A DNA stretch of 64,000 nt from Streptomyces rhizosphaerihabitans (GTDB lineage: Bacteria; Actinomycetota; Actinomycetes; Streptomycetales; Streptomycetaceae), in NCBI RefSeq assembly GCF_025399795.1, contig NZ_JAODTZ010000050.1, forward strand, positions 20,076 to 84,075, in the 5' to 3' direction. Below, one piece after another: positions 8,408 to 15,924 of the stretch. Under the pieces are notes generated by a model, which was not told where the DNA came from, searched no databases, and worked only from the letters and a program-made list of their open reading frames with translations. Both the position numbers and the translations under genes were made by a program. Every line of letters begins with the position of its first letter. The first letter of the stretch is position 1.

Positions 8408-8819
8408 ACGAGTCGGGCTGTACGCCGGGTTCTGTCGCCCGGCTGCCTCGCGGCGGCCGGGGAGACGGCCATCCATCTAGGGCCGGCGTTGCCGCCGGCC
8501 TCGTGCGGTCTACCCGCGGACTCGGGCGGGCAGCCCTCGAACGTCCGCGCAGAGCCGCCTTCTCTTCCGGGAAAGCGGCCCCTCTTGACCTTGCTCCGGG
8601 TGGGGTTTACCTAGCCGCCTGAGTCGCCTCAGGCGCTGGTGGTCTCTTACACCACCGTTTCACCCTTACCGGGAACCGGAGTTCTCGGCGGTTTACTTTC
8701 TGTGGCACTGTCCCGCGGGTCACCCCGGGTGGCCGTTAGCCACCACCCTGCCCTGTGGAGCCCGGACGTTCCTCGGGAAGGTCCACAAGAACCTCCACGC
8801 GGCCGTCCGCCCGGCTCGT
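8408..8819 (-). ncRNA. rnpB: RNase P RNA (bacterial type A)
   Basis: Read on the minus strand the RNA opens CGAGCCGGGCGGACGG and closes GCCCGACTCG, which pair as helix P1. It contains the family-conserved GAGGAACGTCCGGGCTCCAC block near the 5' end (CR-I) and the closing GACAGAACCCGGCGTAC segment near the 3' end (CR-V region). It is the catalytic subunit that trims tRNA 5' leaders. The length of ~412 nt is normal for actinobacteria. The ends are set by P1 pairing and may be off by a few bases. The EamA coding sequence upstream runs ~84 bases into it on the same strand. Confidence 0.95.
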
Positions 8820-9734
8820 CTGCCGTGTCGACCATGGTACCGGGCGGACCGGACGCCGAGGACCGGCAGTCGCCGTGGCCAGGACCGAGCCCGCCAGGAT
8901 GAGGGCGAAGGCGGCGAGGATTCCGGAGGTCAGGCGTTCGTCCAGGAAGACGGCTCCCGCCGCGACCGCGACCGCCGGATTGACGTACGTGATCACCGTC
9001 GCCCGGGTCGGGCCCGCCTCCTTGATCAGTTCCAGGAAGGCCACGAAGGCGACGGCCGTGCAGATGACGCCCAGGCCCGCGAGGGCGGCCAGGACCTGTC
9101 CGGAAGGTATCGCGTCCGGCCGGGTGGCCGCCGCCGCCGGGGCGTAGACCAGCGCCGCCAGGGCCAGGCAGGGGGCGGTGAGGTGGAGCGACGGCACGTC
9201 CTTGAGGTGGCGGGCCACGATGACCGGCGCGGTGGCGTAGCCGACGACCGTCAGCAGCACCTCGACGAGCGAGCGGGCGTCGCCGCCGGTCAGGTGCGGG
9301 GCCGTGAGGACCGCGACGCCGGTCAGGCCGAGCGCGAGGCCCGCGATCCGCCGCGCGCCGAGCCGTTCCGTGTCGCCGAAGAGGCGGGCAGCGGCCACGC
9401 CGATGATCGGCACCCCGGCGATCAGCAGGCCCGCGGTGGAGCTGGACAGATGGCGTTCGGCGTCCGTCAGGGTCCACCAGGGGACCATGATCTCGATGAT
9501 CGCGAAGGCCAGCATCGGGCGCCAGTGGGCCCGTACGGTCCGTGTCAGGCCGCCCTGACGGATCGCGAAGGGGAGCAGCAGCGCGGCGCCGACCGCGCAG
9601 CGCGTGAACACCACCACCGACGGGGACACCTCGTCCACCGCCACTTTGATCATCAGGTAGGGGATGCCCCAGACCACTCCCATCAGGGAGAACAGAAACC
9701 AGCCGCGTGCAGTCATGGCGGCAGTCTCGGTCAC
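8736..9734 (-). CDS. EamA/DMT family transporter, 3' end overlapping rnpB
   Basis: The 332-residue membrane protein has ten predicted hydrophobic helices and two EamA repeats (WGIPYLMIKVAVDEVSPSVV near the N-terminus; GLGVICTAVAFVAFLELIKE and ATVITYVNPAVAV in the second half). It is a predicted metabolite exporter of the drug/metabolite transporter superfamily. The start is GTG at 9734, with an ATG at 9716 as alternative. It lies 60 bases downstream of the AraC-type gene in the same direction, so that regulator may control it. The last ~28 residues, after the final helix, are encoded by the 5' part of rnpB. The tail is unlikely to be functional protein sequence. Confidence 0.9.
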   Translation of the reverse strand: MTETAAMTARGWFLFSLMGVVWGIPYLMIKVAVDEVSPSVVVFTRCAVGAALLLPFAIRQGGLTRTVRAHWRPMLAFAIIEIMVPWWTLTDAERHLSSSTAGLLIAGVPIIGVAAARLFGDTERLGARRIAGLALGLTGVAVLTAPHLTGGDARSLVEVLLTVVGYATAPVIVARHLKDVPSLHLTAPCLALAALVYAPAAAATRPDAIPSGQVLAALAGLGVICTAVAFVAFLELIKEAGPTRATVITYVNPAVAVAAGAVFLDERLTSGILAAFALILAGSVLATATAGPRRPVRPVPWSTRQTSRADGRVEVLVDLPEERPGSTGQGGG

Positions 9735-9794
9735 CGCGCGGTGGGGCGTCTTGAACGCTGTTGCGCTCCGGCGCCGGTGACGTGACCGTCTGCC

Positions 9795-10739
9795 TTACGG
9801 CGACGGGAACACGCTCGCGCGGTACGCCGCCGGTGTCACCCCCAGCACCCGGCGGAACCAGCGTGTCAGATGCGCCTGGTCCGCGAAGCCCACGATCCCG
9901 GCGACCTCGGCGGGCCGCAGTCCGGACTCCAGGAGGCGGCGGGCCCGGTTCACCCGGTGCTGGGCCAGCCAGGCGTACGGCGGTATCCCCATCGTCGTAC
10001 GGAAGGCGCGCAGGAGCTGGTAGCGGGACAGGCCGAGGTCCGTGGCGAGGGAGGCGAGGGAGGGCGGGTCCTGGAGTTCGTCGGCGAGGCGGTCCCGTAC
10101 GGCGTCGGCTATGTGCGCGGCGCCCGGGATCTCGTCGCGGTCCGGGCGTGCCGTGGAGTGGCGCCGGGCCAGCGCGGCCAGCAGCCACGGGAAGCGGGAC
10201 TCGGCCTCCAACGGGTCGGGGCAGGCGCTCAGTTCGGTGTGCGCGGCGCGTAGCGCGGCGGCGAGTCGGGGGTCGTCGAGGAGGGGTTCACGGAAGTGCG
10301 GGAGGCCGCCGACGGCGCCCTCGGAGAGCAGGGACGGCTCCGCGTACAGGGCCCGGTAGGCGTAGCCGTCGCAGGCGGCCGGACCGCCGGTGTGCATCTC
10401 GCCGGGGGCCAGCACGACGATGGACCCCGGGCCGGTCCGGATGTGGCCACCCCGGTAGTCGATGATCTCCGAGCCGCCGACGCAGACGCCGATGGTGAAC
10501 TCGTCGTGGGCGTGCGGGGCGTAGCGGTGCTGGTCGAAGCGGGCGGTCAGCAGATCCAGGGGCCGGCCGTCCCGACCGAGGAAGGCCCGGGTCCAACGGG
10601 CCTCTTCTTTCGCAAGGCCCTTCGCGGGGCCCGTTACGGATCCCGTTGCGGATTCCTTCACGGACGCGGTCGCTCCACGCAGTACGGGCACCGTCGGCCC
10701 CCGCCGTACGGTCCCGGTCGCCTCTCCCCGTCCGGCCAT
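9795..10739 (-). CDS. AraC family transcriptional regulator
   Basis: The protein has 314 residues from the ATG at 10739, which follows GGAGAGG. A cupin-type sensing domain occupies roughly residues 50-150 (RYAPHAHDEFTIGVC, GSIVVLAPGEMHTG). The double AraC helix-turn-helix lies at the C-terminus (LASLATDLGLSRYQLLRAFR, then VAGIVGFADQAHLTRWFRR and GVTPAAYRA). AraC genes placed directly ahead of an EamA or LysE exporter often activate it, which is the likely role here. The frame is open further upstream, but that segment is arginine-rich and lacks homology. Confidence 0.9.
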   Translation of the reverse strand: MAGRGEATGTVRRGPTVPVLRGATASVKESATGSVTGPAKGLAKEEARWTRAFLGRDGRPLDLLTARFDQHRYAPHAHDEFTIGVCVGGSEIIDYRGGHIRTGPGSIVVLAPGEMHTGGPAACDGYAYRALYAEPSLLSEGAVGGLPHFREPLLDDPRLAAALRAAHTELSACPDPLEAESRFPWLLAALARRHSTARPDRDEIPGAAHIADAVRDRLADELQDPPSLASLATDLGLSRYQLLRAFRTTMGIPPYAWLAQHRVNRARRLLESGLRPAEVAGIVGFADQAHLTRWFRRVLGVTPAAYRASVFPSP

Positions 10740-10834
10740 GGCCGCCTCTCCCCCTCGCCGCCGCGTTTGTGCGGTCGCTCCCAGGAGGTGAACACGCGCG
10801 TCCCCCGTTTCCATGCCTGCGTTCGTTCCCGGGA

Positions 10835-12268
10835 TCAAGCGGGTGCGAACTGCACCTTCGCCGTTCCGGGGTCCGCCTGGGTGAGCCGGACCCTCAGGCG
10901 TTCGCCCAGGGGCAGCTCCGTCGTGCCGCCCGCGATCCGGGCGAAGACCGCCGGGGACTCCAACTGCACGGTGCCGACCGTCGGTTCGTGCTCCTGTACG
11001 TCCACCACGCAGGCCTCGAAGAGGTCACCGACCCGGTCCTTGAGCAGCGCGGCCTCGACGATGTCGACGCACTCGCGCTCGACGGTGCCCGCGCGCCTGC
11101 TGCCCTGCGCCATCTCCTTGGGCAGGGCGTCGAGGGCCGCGAGGACCCACTCGGGAGACGGCCGACCGGCGGCGGCCGCGAGGCAGATCTCCGAGGTGTA
11201 GCGGTCGACGAGCCGGCGCAGCGGGGCCGTGCAATGGGCGTAGGGCGCGGCGACGGCGGCGTGCGCGGTGACCTCGGGGAGCGCCCCGTCCCGGAAGACG
11301 GTGTACCCGGCGCCGCGCAGCAGCGTCGTGCATTCCTGGAGGAAGGCGGCGTGGTGCGGCCGGTGCGGGTCGAGGGAGCGGATGAGCTGCGCGTACGAGA
11401 CGTGGTGCGGCCAGTCGATGCGCAGGGCCCGCGCGGTACGGCGCAGCCGTCCGACCGCCCCGTCCGGCGCGGCGGGCAGCGTCCGCAGCACTCCCGTGCC
11501 GTGCGCGAGCATCAGGTCGGCCGCCGCCATCCCGGTGAGCAGGGAGATCTGCGCGTTCCAGCCGTCGGCGGGCAGCGGGGCCCGGTAGACGAGTTCGTAC
11601 GTCCCGTCCTTCTCGACGATCTCCTGTTCGGGCACGTTGAGCGAGATACCGCCGCGCTCGACCTCCAGGGCCTCGCGCAGTCTGCCGATGACCTTGAGCA
11701 GGGCGAGCGGTTCCTCCGCCGTGCCCGCGTCGATCTGCCCCTGTACCCCCGTGTAGTCCAGCTTGGCGCGACTGCGGACCAGGGCGCGGCGGACGCCGGT
11801 CGTCTCCGTACGGCCGTCCGGGTCGAGGTCGATCGTCCACAGGACGGCCGGGCAGGTCTGGTCCGGGAGGAGGCTCGCGGTGCCCTCCGAGAGCTGGGGC
11901 GGGTGGACGGGGACCTTGCCGTCAGGGAAGTAGAGGGTCACCACGCGCCGGTGCGCCTCGGCGTCCAGGGCTCCGCCGGGCGCCACGAAGGCGGCGACGT
12001 CGGCGATGGCGTACTGGACGCGGTAACCGCCCTTTTCGCGGCGTGACAGGTGCATCGCCTGGTCGAGGTCGTCGGACGTGGGCGGGTCGATGGTGAAGAG
12101 GGGGATGTCCGTCGCGTCGTCCGAGGGCAGGCGGGGTGGCCGCCCGGCCTCCGCGAGGACCTCGGCCGGGAAGCTCTCGGGCACACCGAGTTCGGTCCGC
12201 AACGCGCCGAGGGCGGCTCGCAGCGGAGCCTCCGGTGCTCCGGTGACGCGGACGTGACGGCGAGGCAT
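10835..12268 (-). CDS. RNB domain ribonuclease (RNase II/R family)
   Basis: The 477-residue protein contains the RNB catalytic core with the metal-binding segment ATDIPLFTIDPPTSDDLDQA, whose Asp residues hold Mg for 3'-5' RNA hydrolysis. HCTAPLRRLVDRY is near the substrate-channel end, and a short S1/OB-like C-terminal tail is present. It lacks the two cold-shock domains of full RNase R, a compact form common in actinobacteria. The start is ATG at 12268 (MPRRHVRVTGAPEAP). It is divergent from yaaA with a 128-base shared promoter region. Confidence 0.92.
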   Translation of the reverse strand: MPRRHVRVTGAPEAPLRAALGALRTELGVPESFPAEVLAEAGRPPRLPSDDATDIPLFTIDPPTSDDLDQAMHLSRREKGGYRVQYAIADVAAFVAPGGALDAEAHRRVVTLYFPDGKVPVHPPQLSEGTASLLPDQTCPAVLWTIDLDPDGRTETTGVRRALVRSRAKLDYTGVQGQIDAGTAEEPLALLKVIGRLREALEVERGGISLNVPEQEIVEKDGTYELVYRAPLPADGWNAQISLLTGMAAADLMLAHGTGVLRTLPAAPDGAVGRLRRTARALRIDWPHHVSYAQLIRSLDPHRPHHAAFLQECTTLLRGAGYTVFRDGALPEVTAHAAVAAPYAHCTAPLRRLVDRYTSEICLAAAAGRPSPEWVLAALDALPKEMAQGSRRAGTVERECVDIVEAALLKDRVGDLFEACVVDVQEHEPTVGTVQLESPAVFARIAGGTTELPLGERLRVRLTQADPGTAKVQFAPA

Positions 12269-12396
12269 GGGTCGAGCGTAGGCCGGGGCCGACCGTTGAG
12301 CACGCCGAGCCGAGCAGCGGAACCGGGCGGCGAAAGCGGCTCGGTCGTACCCCGTAGGCTGGCGCCCGGCCATATCCACCGTGAGGAGAACCAACC

Positions 12397-13197
12397 GTGC
12401 TCGTGCTGCTGCCGCCCTCCGAAGGCAAGGCGCCCTCCGGCCGGGGAACCGCGCTCAAGCCGGAGTCGCTGTCCCTGCCGGGTCTCACGGAGGCGCGCCT
12501 GGCGGTCCTCGACGAGCTGGTCGAGCTGTGCGTGGCCGACGAGGAGAAGGCACGTGAGGTCCTCGGACTGAGCGAGGGCCTGCGCGGCGAGATCGCGAAG
12601 AACACGGAACTGCGGACCGCCGGTACCCGCCCGGCCGGGGAGATCTACACGGGGGTCCTGTACGACGCCCTGGACCTGGCCTCGCTGGACACCCCGGCCA
12701 AGCGGCGCGCGGGCCGTTCGCTGCTTGTCTTCTCCGGGCTGTGGGGCGCGGTACGGGTGACCGACCGGATCCCCTCGTACCGCTGCTCCATGGGCGTGAA
12801 GCTGCCGGGCCTCGGGGCGCTGGGCGCGCACTGGCGTACGCCGATGGCCGCCGCGCTCCCCGAGGCCGCGGGCGACGGGCTCGTGCTGGACCTGCGGTCC
12901 TCGGCGTACACGGCGGCGTGGAAGCCCAAGGGCGAGGTCGCGGAACGGACGGCGACCGTACGGGTGCTGCACGCGCAGATGGTGAACGGGGTCGAGAAGC
13001 GTTCCGTCGTCAGCCACTTCAACAAGGCGACGAAGGGCAAGATCGTCCGCAGCCTGCTCACCGCGAGTGCGACGCCGAAGAACCCGGCGGAGCTGGTGGA
13101 GGCGCTGCGGGACCTCCGGTACACGGTGGAGGCGGAAGCCCCCGGCAAGGCGGGCAGGCCGTGGGCGCTCGACGTGGTGGTGAAGGAGATCCACTGA
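12397..13197 (+). CDS. yaaA: YaaA family peroxide-stress protein
   Basis: The 266-residue protein matches the YaaA/UPF0246 family. It opens with LVLLPPSEGK, has GEIYTGVLYDALDL and LVFSGLWGAVRVTDRIPSYR in the middle, and VVSHFNKATKGKIVR towards the end. In E. coli YaaA lowers free iron during peroxide stress and adopts a DNA-binding cantaloupe fold. The GTG start at 12397 is preceded by GTGAGGAGAACC. It is divergent from the RNB ribonuclease and 69 bases ahead of the aldolase gene. Confidence 0.93.
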   Translation: MLVLLPPSEGKAPSGRGTALKPESLSLPGLTEARLAVLDELVELCVADEEKAREVLGLSEGLRGEIAKNTELRTAGTRPAGEIYTGVLYDALDLASLDTPAKRRAGRSLLVFSGLWGAVRVTDRIPSYRCSMGVKLPGLGALGAHWRTPMAAALPEAAGDGLVLDLRSSAYTAAWKPKGEVAERTATVRVLHAQMVNGVEKRSVVSHFNKATKGKIVRSLLTASATPKNPAELVEALRDLRYTVEAEAPGKAGRPWALDVVVKEIH

Positions 13198-13212
13198 GCC
13201 ACCCGTGACGTT

Positions 13213-13244
13213 GCAACATGCGCAACGACCTTTGCGCATGTTGC
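13213..13244. promoter_or_regulatory. 13-bp perfect inverted repeat upstream of KDPG aldolase gene
   Basis: GCAACATGCGCAA (13213-13225) and TTGCGCATGTTGC (13232-13244) are perfect reverse complements around CGACCT. The repeat ends 22 bases before the aldolase ATG and just after the yaaA stop. It has no T-run, and its low GC relative to surroundings makes an operator more likely than a terminator. Confidence 0.6.
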
Positions 13245-13266
13245 ATACCCCGGGCAGGATGTGGGC

Positions 13267-13911
13267 ATGGCTTCGTCATCGCCCTCGTCTCCGCATGCCT
13301 CCGTCCTGGATCTCGCGCCCGTCGTCCCCGTCCTCGTGATCGCGGACGCCGCTGACGCGGTGCCGCTGGCGCGGGCGCTGGTCGCCGGCGGACTGCCCGC
13401 GATCGAGGTGACACTGCGGACCCCGGCGGCGCTCGGCGCGATCCGGGCCATCGCGGCCGAGGTGCCGGACGCGGTGGTGGGCGCGGGCACGGTCCTGACG
13501 CCGGAGCACGTGGCCGAGTCGGTGGCGGCGGGCGCCCGCTTCCTGGTCAGCCCCGGCTGGACGGACGTACTGCTCGACGCGATGAAGGCGTCCGGAGTGC
13601 CGTTCCTGCCGGGGGTGTCCACCACCTCGGAGGTGGTGGCGCTGCTGGAGCGCGGGATACGCGAGATGAAGTTCTTCCCCGCGCAGGCCGCGGGCGGCAC
13701 GGCCTACCTGAAATCACTGGCGGGGCCCCTCCCGCAGGCGCGGTTCTGCCCGACGGGAGGCATCGGCCCCGAGTGTGCGCCGGACTACCTCGCACTTCCC
13801 AACGTAGGCTGTGTAGGCGGCAGTTGGATGCTTCCGGCCGACGCGATCGCCGCACGGGACTGGCGCCGGGTGGAGGACCTGGCACGGGAAGCGTCGGCAC
13901 TGCGACGTTAG
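13267..13911 (+). CDS. eda: 2-dehydro-3-deoxyphosphogluconate / 4-hydroxy-2-oxoglutarate aldolase
   Basis: The 214-residue class I aldolase has the Schiff-base lysine in REMKFFPA, the catalytic Glu in AIEVTLRTP and the phosphate-binding end FCPTGGI. It cleaves KDPG to pyruvate and glyceraldehyde 3-phosphate, and also acts on related 2-keto-4-hydroxy acids. The ATG at 13267 is preferred to the GTG at 13261 because AGGA sits seven bases upstream of it. No Entner-Doudoroff dehydratase is nearby, so the physiological substrate (gluconate, uronate or hydroxyproline route) cannot be fixed. The operator-like palindrome upstream suggests specific control. Confidence 0.93.
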   Translation: MASSSPSSPHASVLDLAPVVPVLVIADAADAVPLARALVAGGLPAIEVTLRTPAALGAIRAIAAEVPDAVVGAGTVLTPEHVAESVAAGARFLVSPGWTDVLLDAMKASGVPFLPGVSTTSEVVALLERGIREMKFFPAQAAGGTAYLKSLAGPLPQARFCPTGGIGPECAPDYLALPNVGCVGGSWMLPADAIAARDWRRVEDLAREASALRR

Positions 13912-13918
13912 CCGCAGC

Positions 13919-13966
13919 CCACTCCCACACCCGCTCTCACTCCCACACCCGCTCCCGCTCCCGCTC
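13919..13966. repeat. short tandem repeat between convergent genes
   Basis: ACTCCCACACCCGCTC occurs at 13921-13936 and 13939-13954 (18-base period), followed by CCGCTC units. It fills the space between the convergent aldolase and oxidoreductase genes. It overlaps the last codon of the latter by a few bases. Confidence 0.6.
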
Positions 13967-14981
13967 AGTTCACGCGGATGACCACCTTGCCGAAGGCCGC
14001 GCCGCTCTCGTAGTACCGGAAGGCCTCCCGCACCTCGTCGAAACCGAGGACACGGTCCACGACCGGGCGCGTCCCGTGCAGCTCCAGCGCCCTGTTCATG
14101 GACTCGAAGTGCGCGCGGCTGCCCACGAAGACCCGGCGGATCGTGGCCAGACTCGCCGCGTAGGCCGCGTTGGAGATCTCGATACCGTTCCTGCGAGGGT
14201 TGCCGGTGATCAGGAGCACGACCTGGCCGTAGAGCGCGGCGGCGCGCATCGACTGCTCGATGGTGTCGGGCCCGTTCGTCTCGACGACGAGGTCTGCGCC
14301 GCGACCGCCGGTCAACTCCCTTACGGCGAGGCCCCATTCCGGGTTCTCGGCGTAGTTGACGACGTGATCGGCTCCGAGGGCCTTGAGGCGGTCCGCCTTG
14401 ACCTCGCTCGATGTCGTCGCGATGACCTCGGCGCCCAGCATCTTGGCGAACTGCACGACGAACAGGGACAGCGCGCCGGCGCCGAGGGTGAGCACGGTCT
14501 GGCCGGGGGTCAGCGGCTCGCCGCCCGTCAGGGACTGCCAGGCGGTCACCCCGACGCAGGGCAGACAGGCCGCCTCCTCCCAGGTCAGATGGCCCGGAAC
14601 GCGCACCGCGGCCTCCTGGCCCAGGCAGGCGTACTCGGTCAGCATGCCGTCGAGGGTGGCGCCTGGCTGGTCGAACCGGTCGGGGGTGATCCGGCCGTCC
14701 AGCCAGTTCGGGAAGTACGTGCCAGCCACCCGGTCGCCCACCGCGAACCGGGTCACCTCCGCCCCCACCGCCACGACCTCCCCCGCTCCGTCGCTCAGCG
14801 GGATCACGTCCGGCACGGCCTTCAGCGGGTAGGTCCCCTGCAGAATCAGCAGGTCACGCTTGTTGAGGGAGACCGCACGGACCCGGACGAGGATCTCGCG
14901 GGGTCCCGGTTCGGGCCGGGCCGACTCGCGCGGGACGATCCCGTCGACGGTGCCGGGCGTTTCGAGGTGGTAGGCGCGCAT
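13965..14981 (-). CDS. zinc-independent MDR family NAD(P)H:quinone-type oxidoreductase
   Basis: The 338-residue medium-chain dehydrogenase/reductase has a GroES-like N-terminal half (REILVRVRAVSLNKRDLLIL) and a Rossmann half with VLTLGAGALSLFVVQFAK. The structural-zinc cysteine cluster is absent, which points to the quinone/enoyl reductase branch. The start at 14981 (MRAYHLETPG) follows a short leader; a longer open frame upstream overlaps the divergent regulator and is rejected. It is divergent from an MmyB-type XRE gene, a common regulator-oxidoreductase pairing in Streptomyces, so it is probably induced by the compound it reduces. Confidence 0.9.
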   Translation of the reverse strand: MRAYHLETPGTVDGIVPRESARPEPGPREILVRVRAVSLNKRDLLILQGTYPLKAVPDVIPLSDGAGEVVAVGAEVTRFAVGDRVAGTYFPNWLDGRITPDRFDQPGATLDGMLTEYACLGQEAAVRVPGHLTWEEAACLPCVGVTAWQSLTGGEPLTPGQTVLTLGAGALSLFVVQFAKMLGAEVIATTSSEVKADRLKALGADHVVNYAENPEWGLAVRELTGGRGADLVVETNGPDTIEQSMRAAALYGQVVLLITGNPRRNGIEISNAAYAASLATIRRVFVGSRAHFESMNRALELHGTRPVVDRVLGFDEVREAFRYYESGAAFGKVVIRVN

Positions 14982-15111
14982 GTCCGCTCCCTGAGTGGGC
15001 TCCCGAGTGGATGCGCCCATGCTGTTCGCAGCGGGAGCTCCGCTCAATTCCCGGCAAGGTATGACGAGTGCTCGCGTGCCGCTGTCGTACCCGTGACGTA
15101 CAACTGATCGC

Positions 15112-15912
15112 ATGACGACGGGTACCTCCACCGAACCCCCTCCCTTCGCCCGGGAGCTGCTGCGCTGGCGGCACGCGCGCCGGGTGAGCCAGCTGGAGCT
15201 CGCCTCCCGCGCGGGCACGACGCAGCGGTACGTCAGTTTCATCGAGCGCGGGCGTTCGGTGCCCGGCAGAGAGATCGTGATCCGGCTCGCCGAGTCGCTG
15301 GGCCTGACCCTGCGGGAGCGCAACGCGCTGCTCCTGGCGGCCGGTTACGCGCCCGCGTTCACCGAGTCGTCGCTCGACGCGGCCGCGCTGAAGCCCGTAC
15401 GGGAGGCGCTGGACAGCATCCTCGAAGGGCATCTGCCGTATCCGGCAGTGGTGGCGGGACCGCGCGGTGAACTCGTCGCGGCCAACGCGGCGTTCGACGT
15501 CCTGACCGAGGGGGCCGCTCCCGAGCTGCTGGAGCCACCGGTGAACGTGCTGCGGCTGGCCCTGCATCCGCGCGGGATGGCGTCACGGGTGGTGAACCTG
15601 GACGCCTGGGGACAGCACATCGTGGAGAACCTGCGGGCCCGGTCCCTGCGCAGCCCCGATCCACATCTCGACGCGCTGGTGGAGGAGTTGGCGGAGTACG
15701 TTCCGGCGAGCGAGCCCGGCGCGGACTACCTCGGATTCGCCGTGCCGCTGCGACTGCGGTGCCCGGAGGGCGAGTTGAGACTGCTCACCACGCTCACGTC
15801 GTTCGCGACCGCGGTGGACGTCACGCTCGCCGAGCTCCATCTGGAGGCGTTCCTCCCGGCGGACCGGGAGACCGCCGGGATCCTTCGCGACCGCGCCGCC
15901 CGGCGCGGCTGA
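15112..15912 (+). CDS. XRE family regulator with MmyB-like ligand domain
   Basis: The 266-residue protein has an N-terminal helix-turn-helix (RRVSQLELASRAGTTQRYVS, FIERGRSVPG) with LTLRERNALLLAAGYAP, a hallmark of MmyB-like regulators. The C-terminal ~170 residues are the PAS-like MmyB ligand domain, which in relatives binds fatty acids. It is divergent from the oxidoreductase gene, with a 130-base shared promoter region. It probably regulates that gene and itself. Confidence 0.9.
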   Translation: MTTGTSTEPPPFARELLRWRHARRVSQLELASRAGTTQRYVSFIERGRSVPGREIVIRLAESLGLTLRERNALLLAAGYAPAFTESSLDAAALKPVREALDSILEGHLPYPAVVAGPRGELVAANAAFDVLTEGAAPELLEPPVNVLRLALHPRGMASRVVNLDAWGQHIVENLRARSLRSPDPHLDALVEELAEYVPASEPGADYLGFAVPLRLRCPEGELRLLTTLTSFATAVDVTLAELHLEAFLPADRETAGILRDRAARRG

Positions 15913-15924
15913 CCAGCATCCCGC

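Noticed and set aside
7770..8480. Plus-strand frame running from the Fic gene into rnpB
   Set aside because: It is an out-of-frame shadow of the Fic gene with no start signal and ends in the RNA gene.
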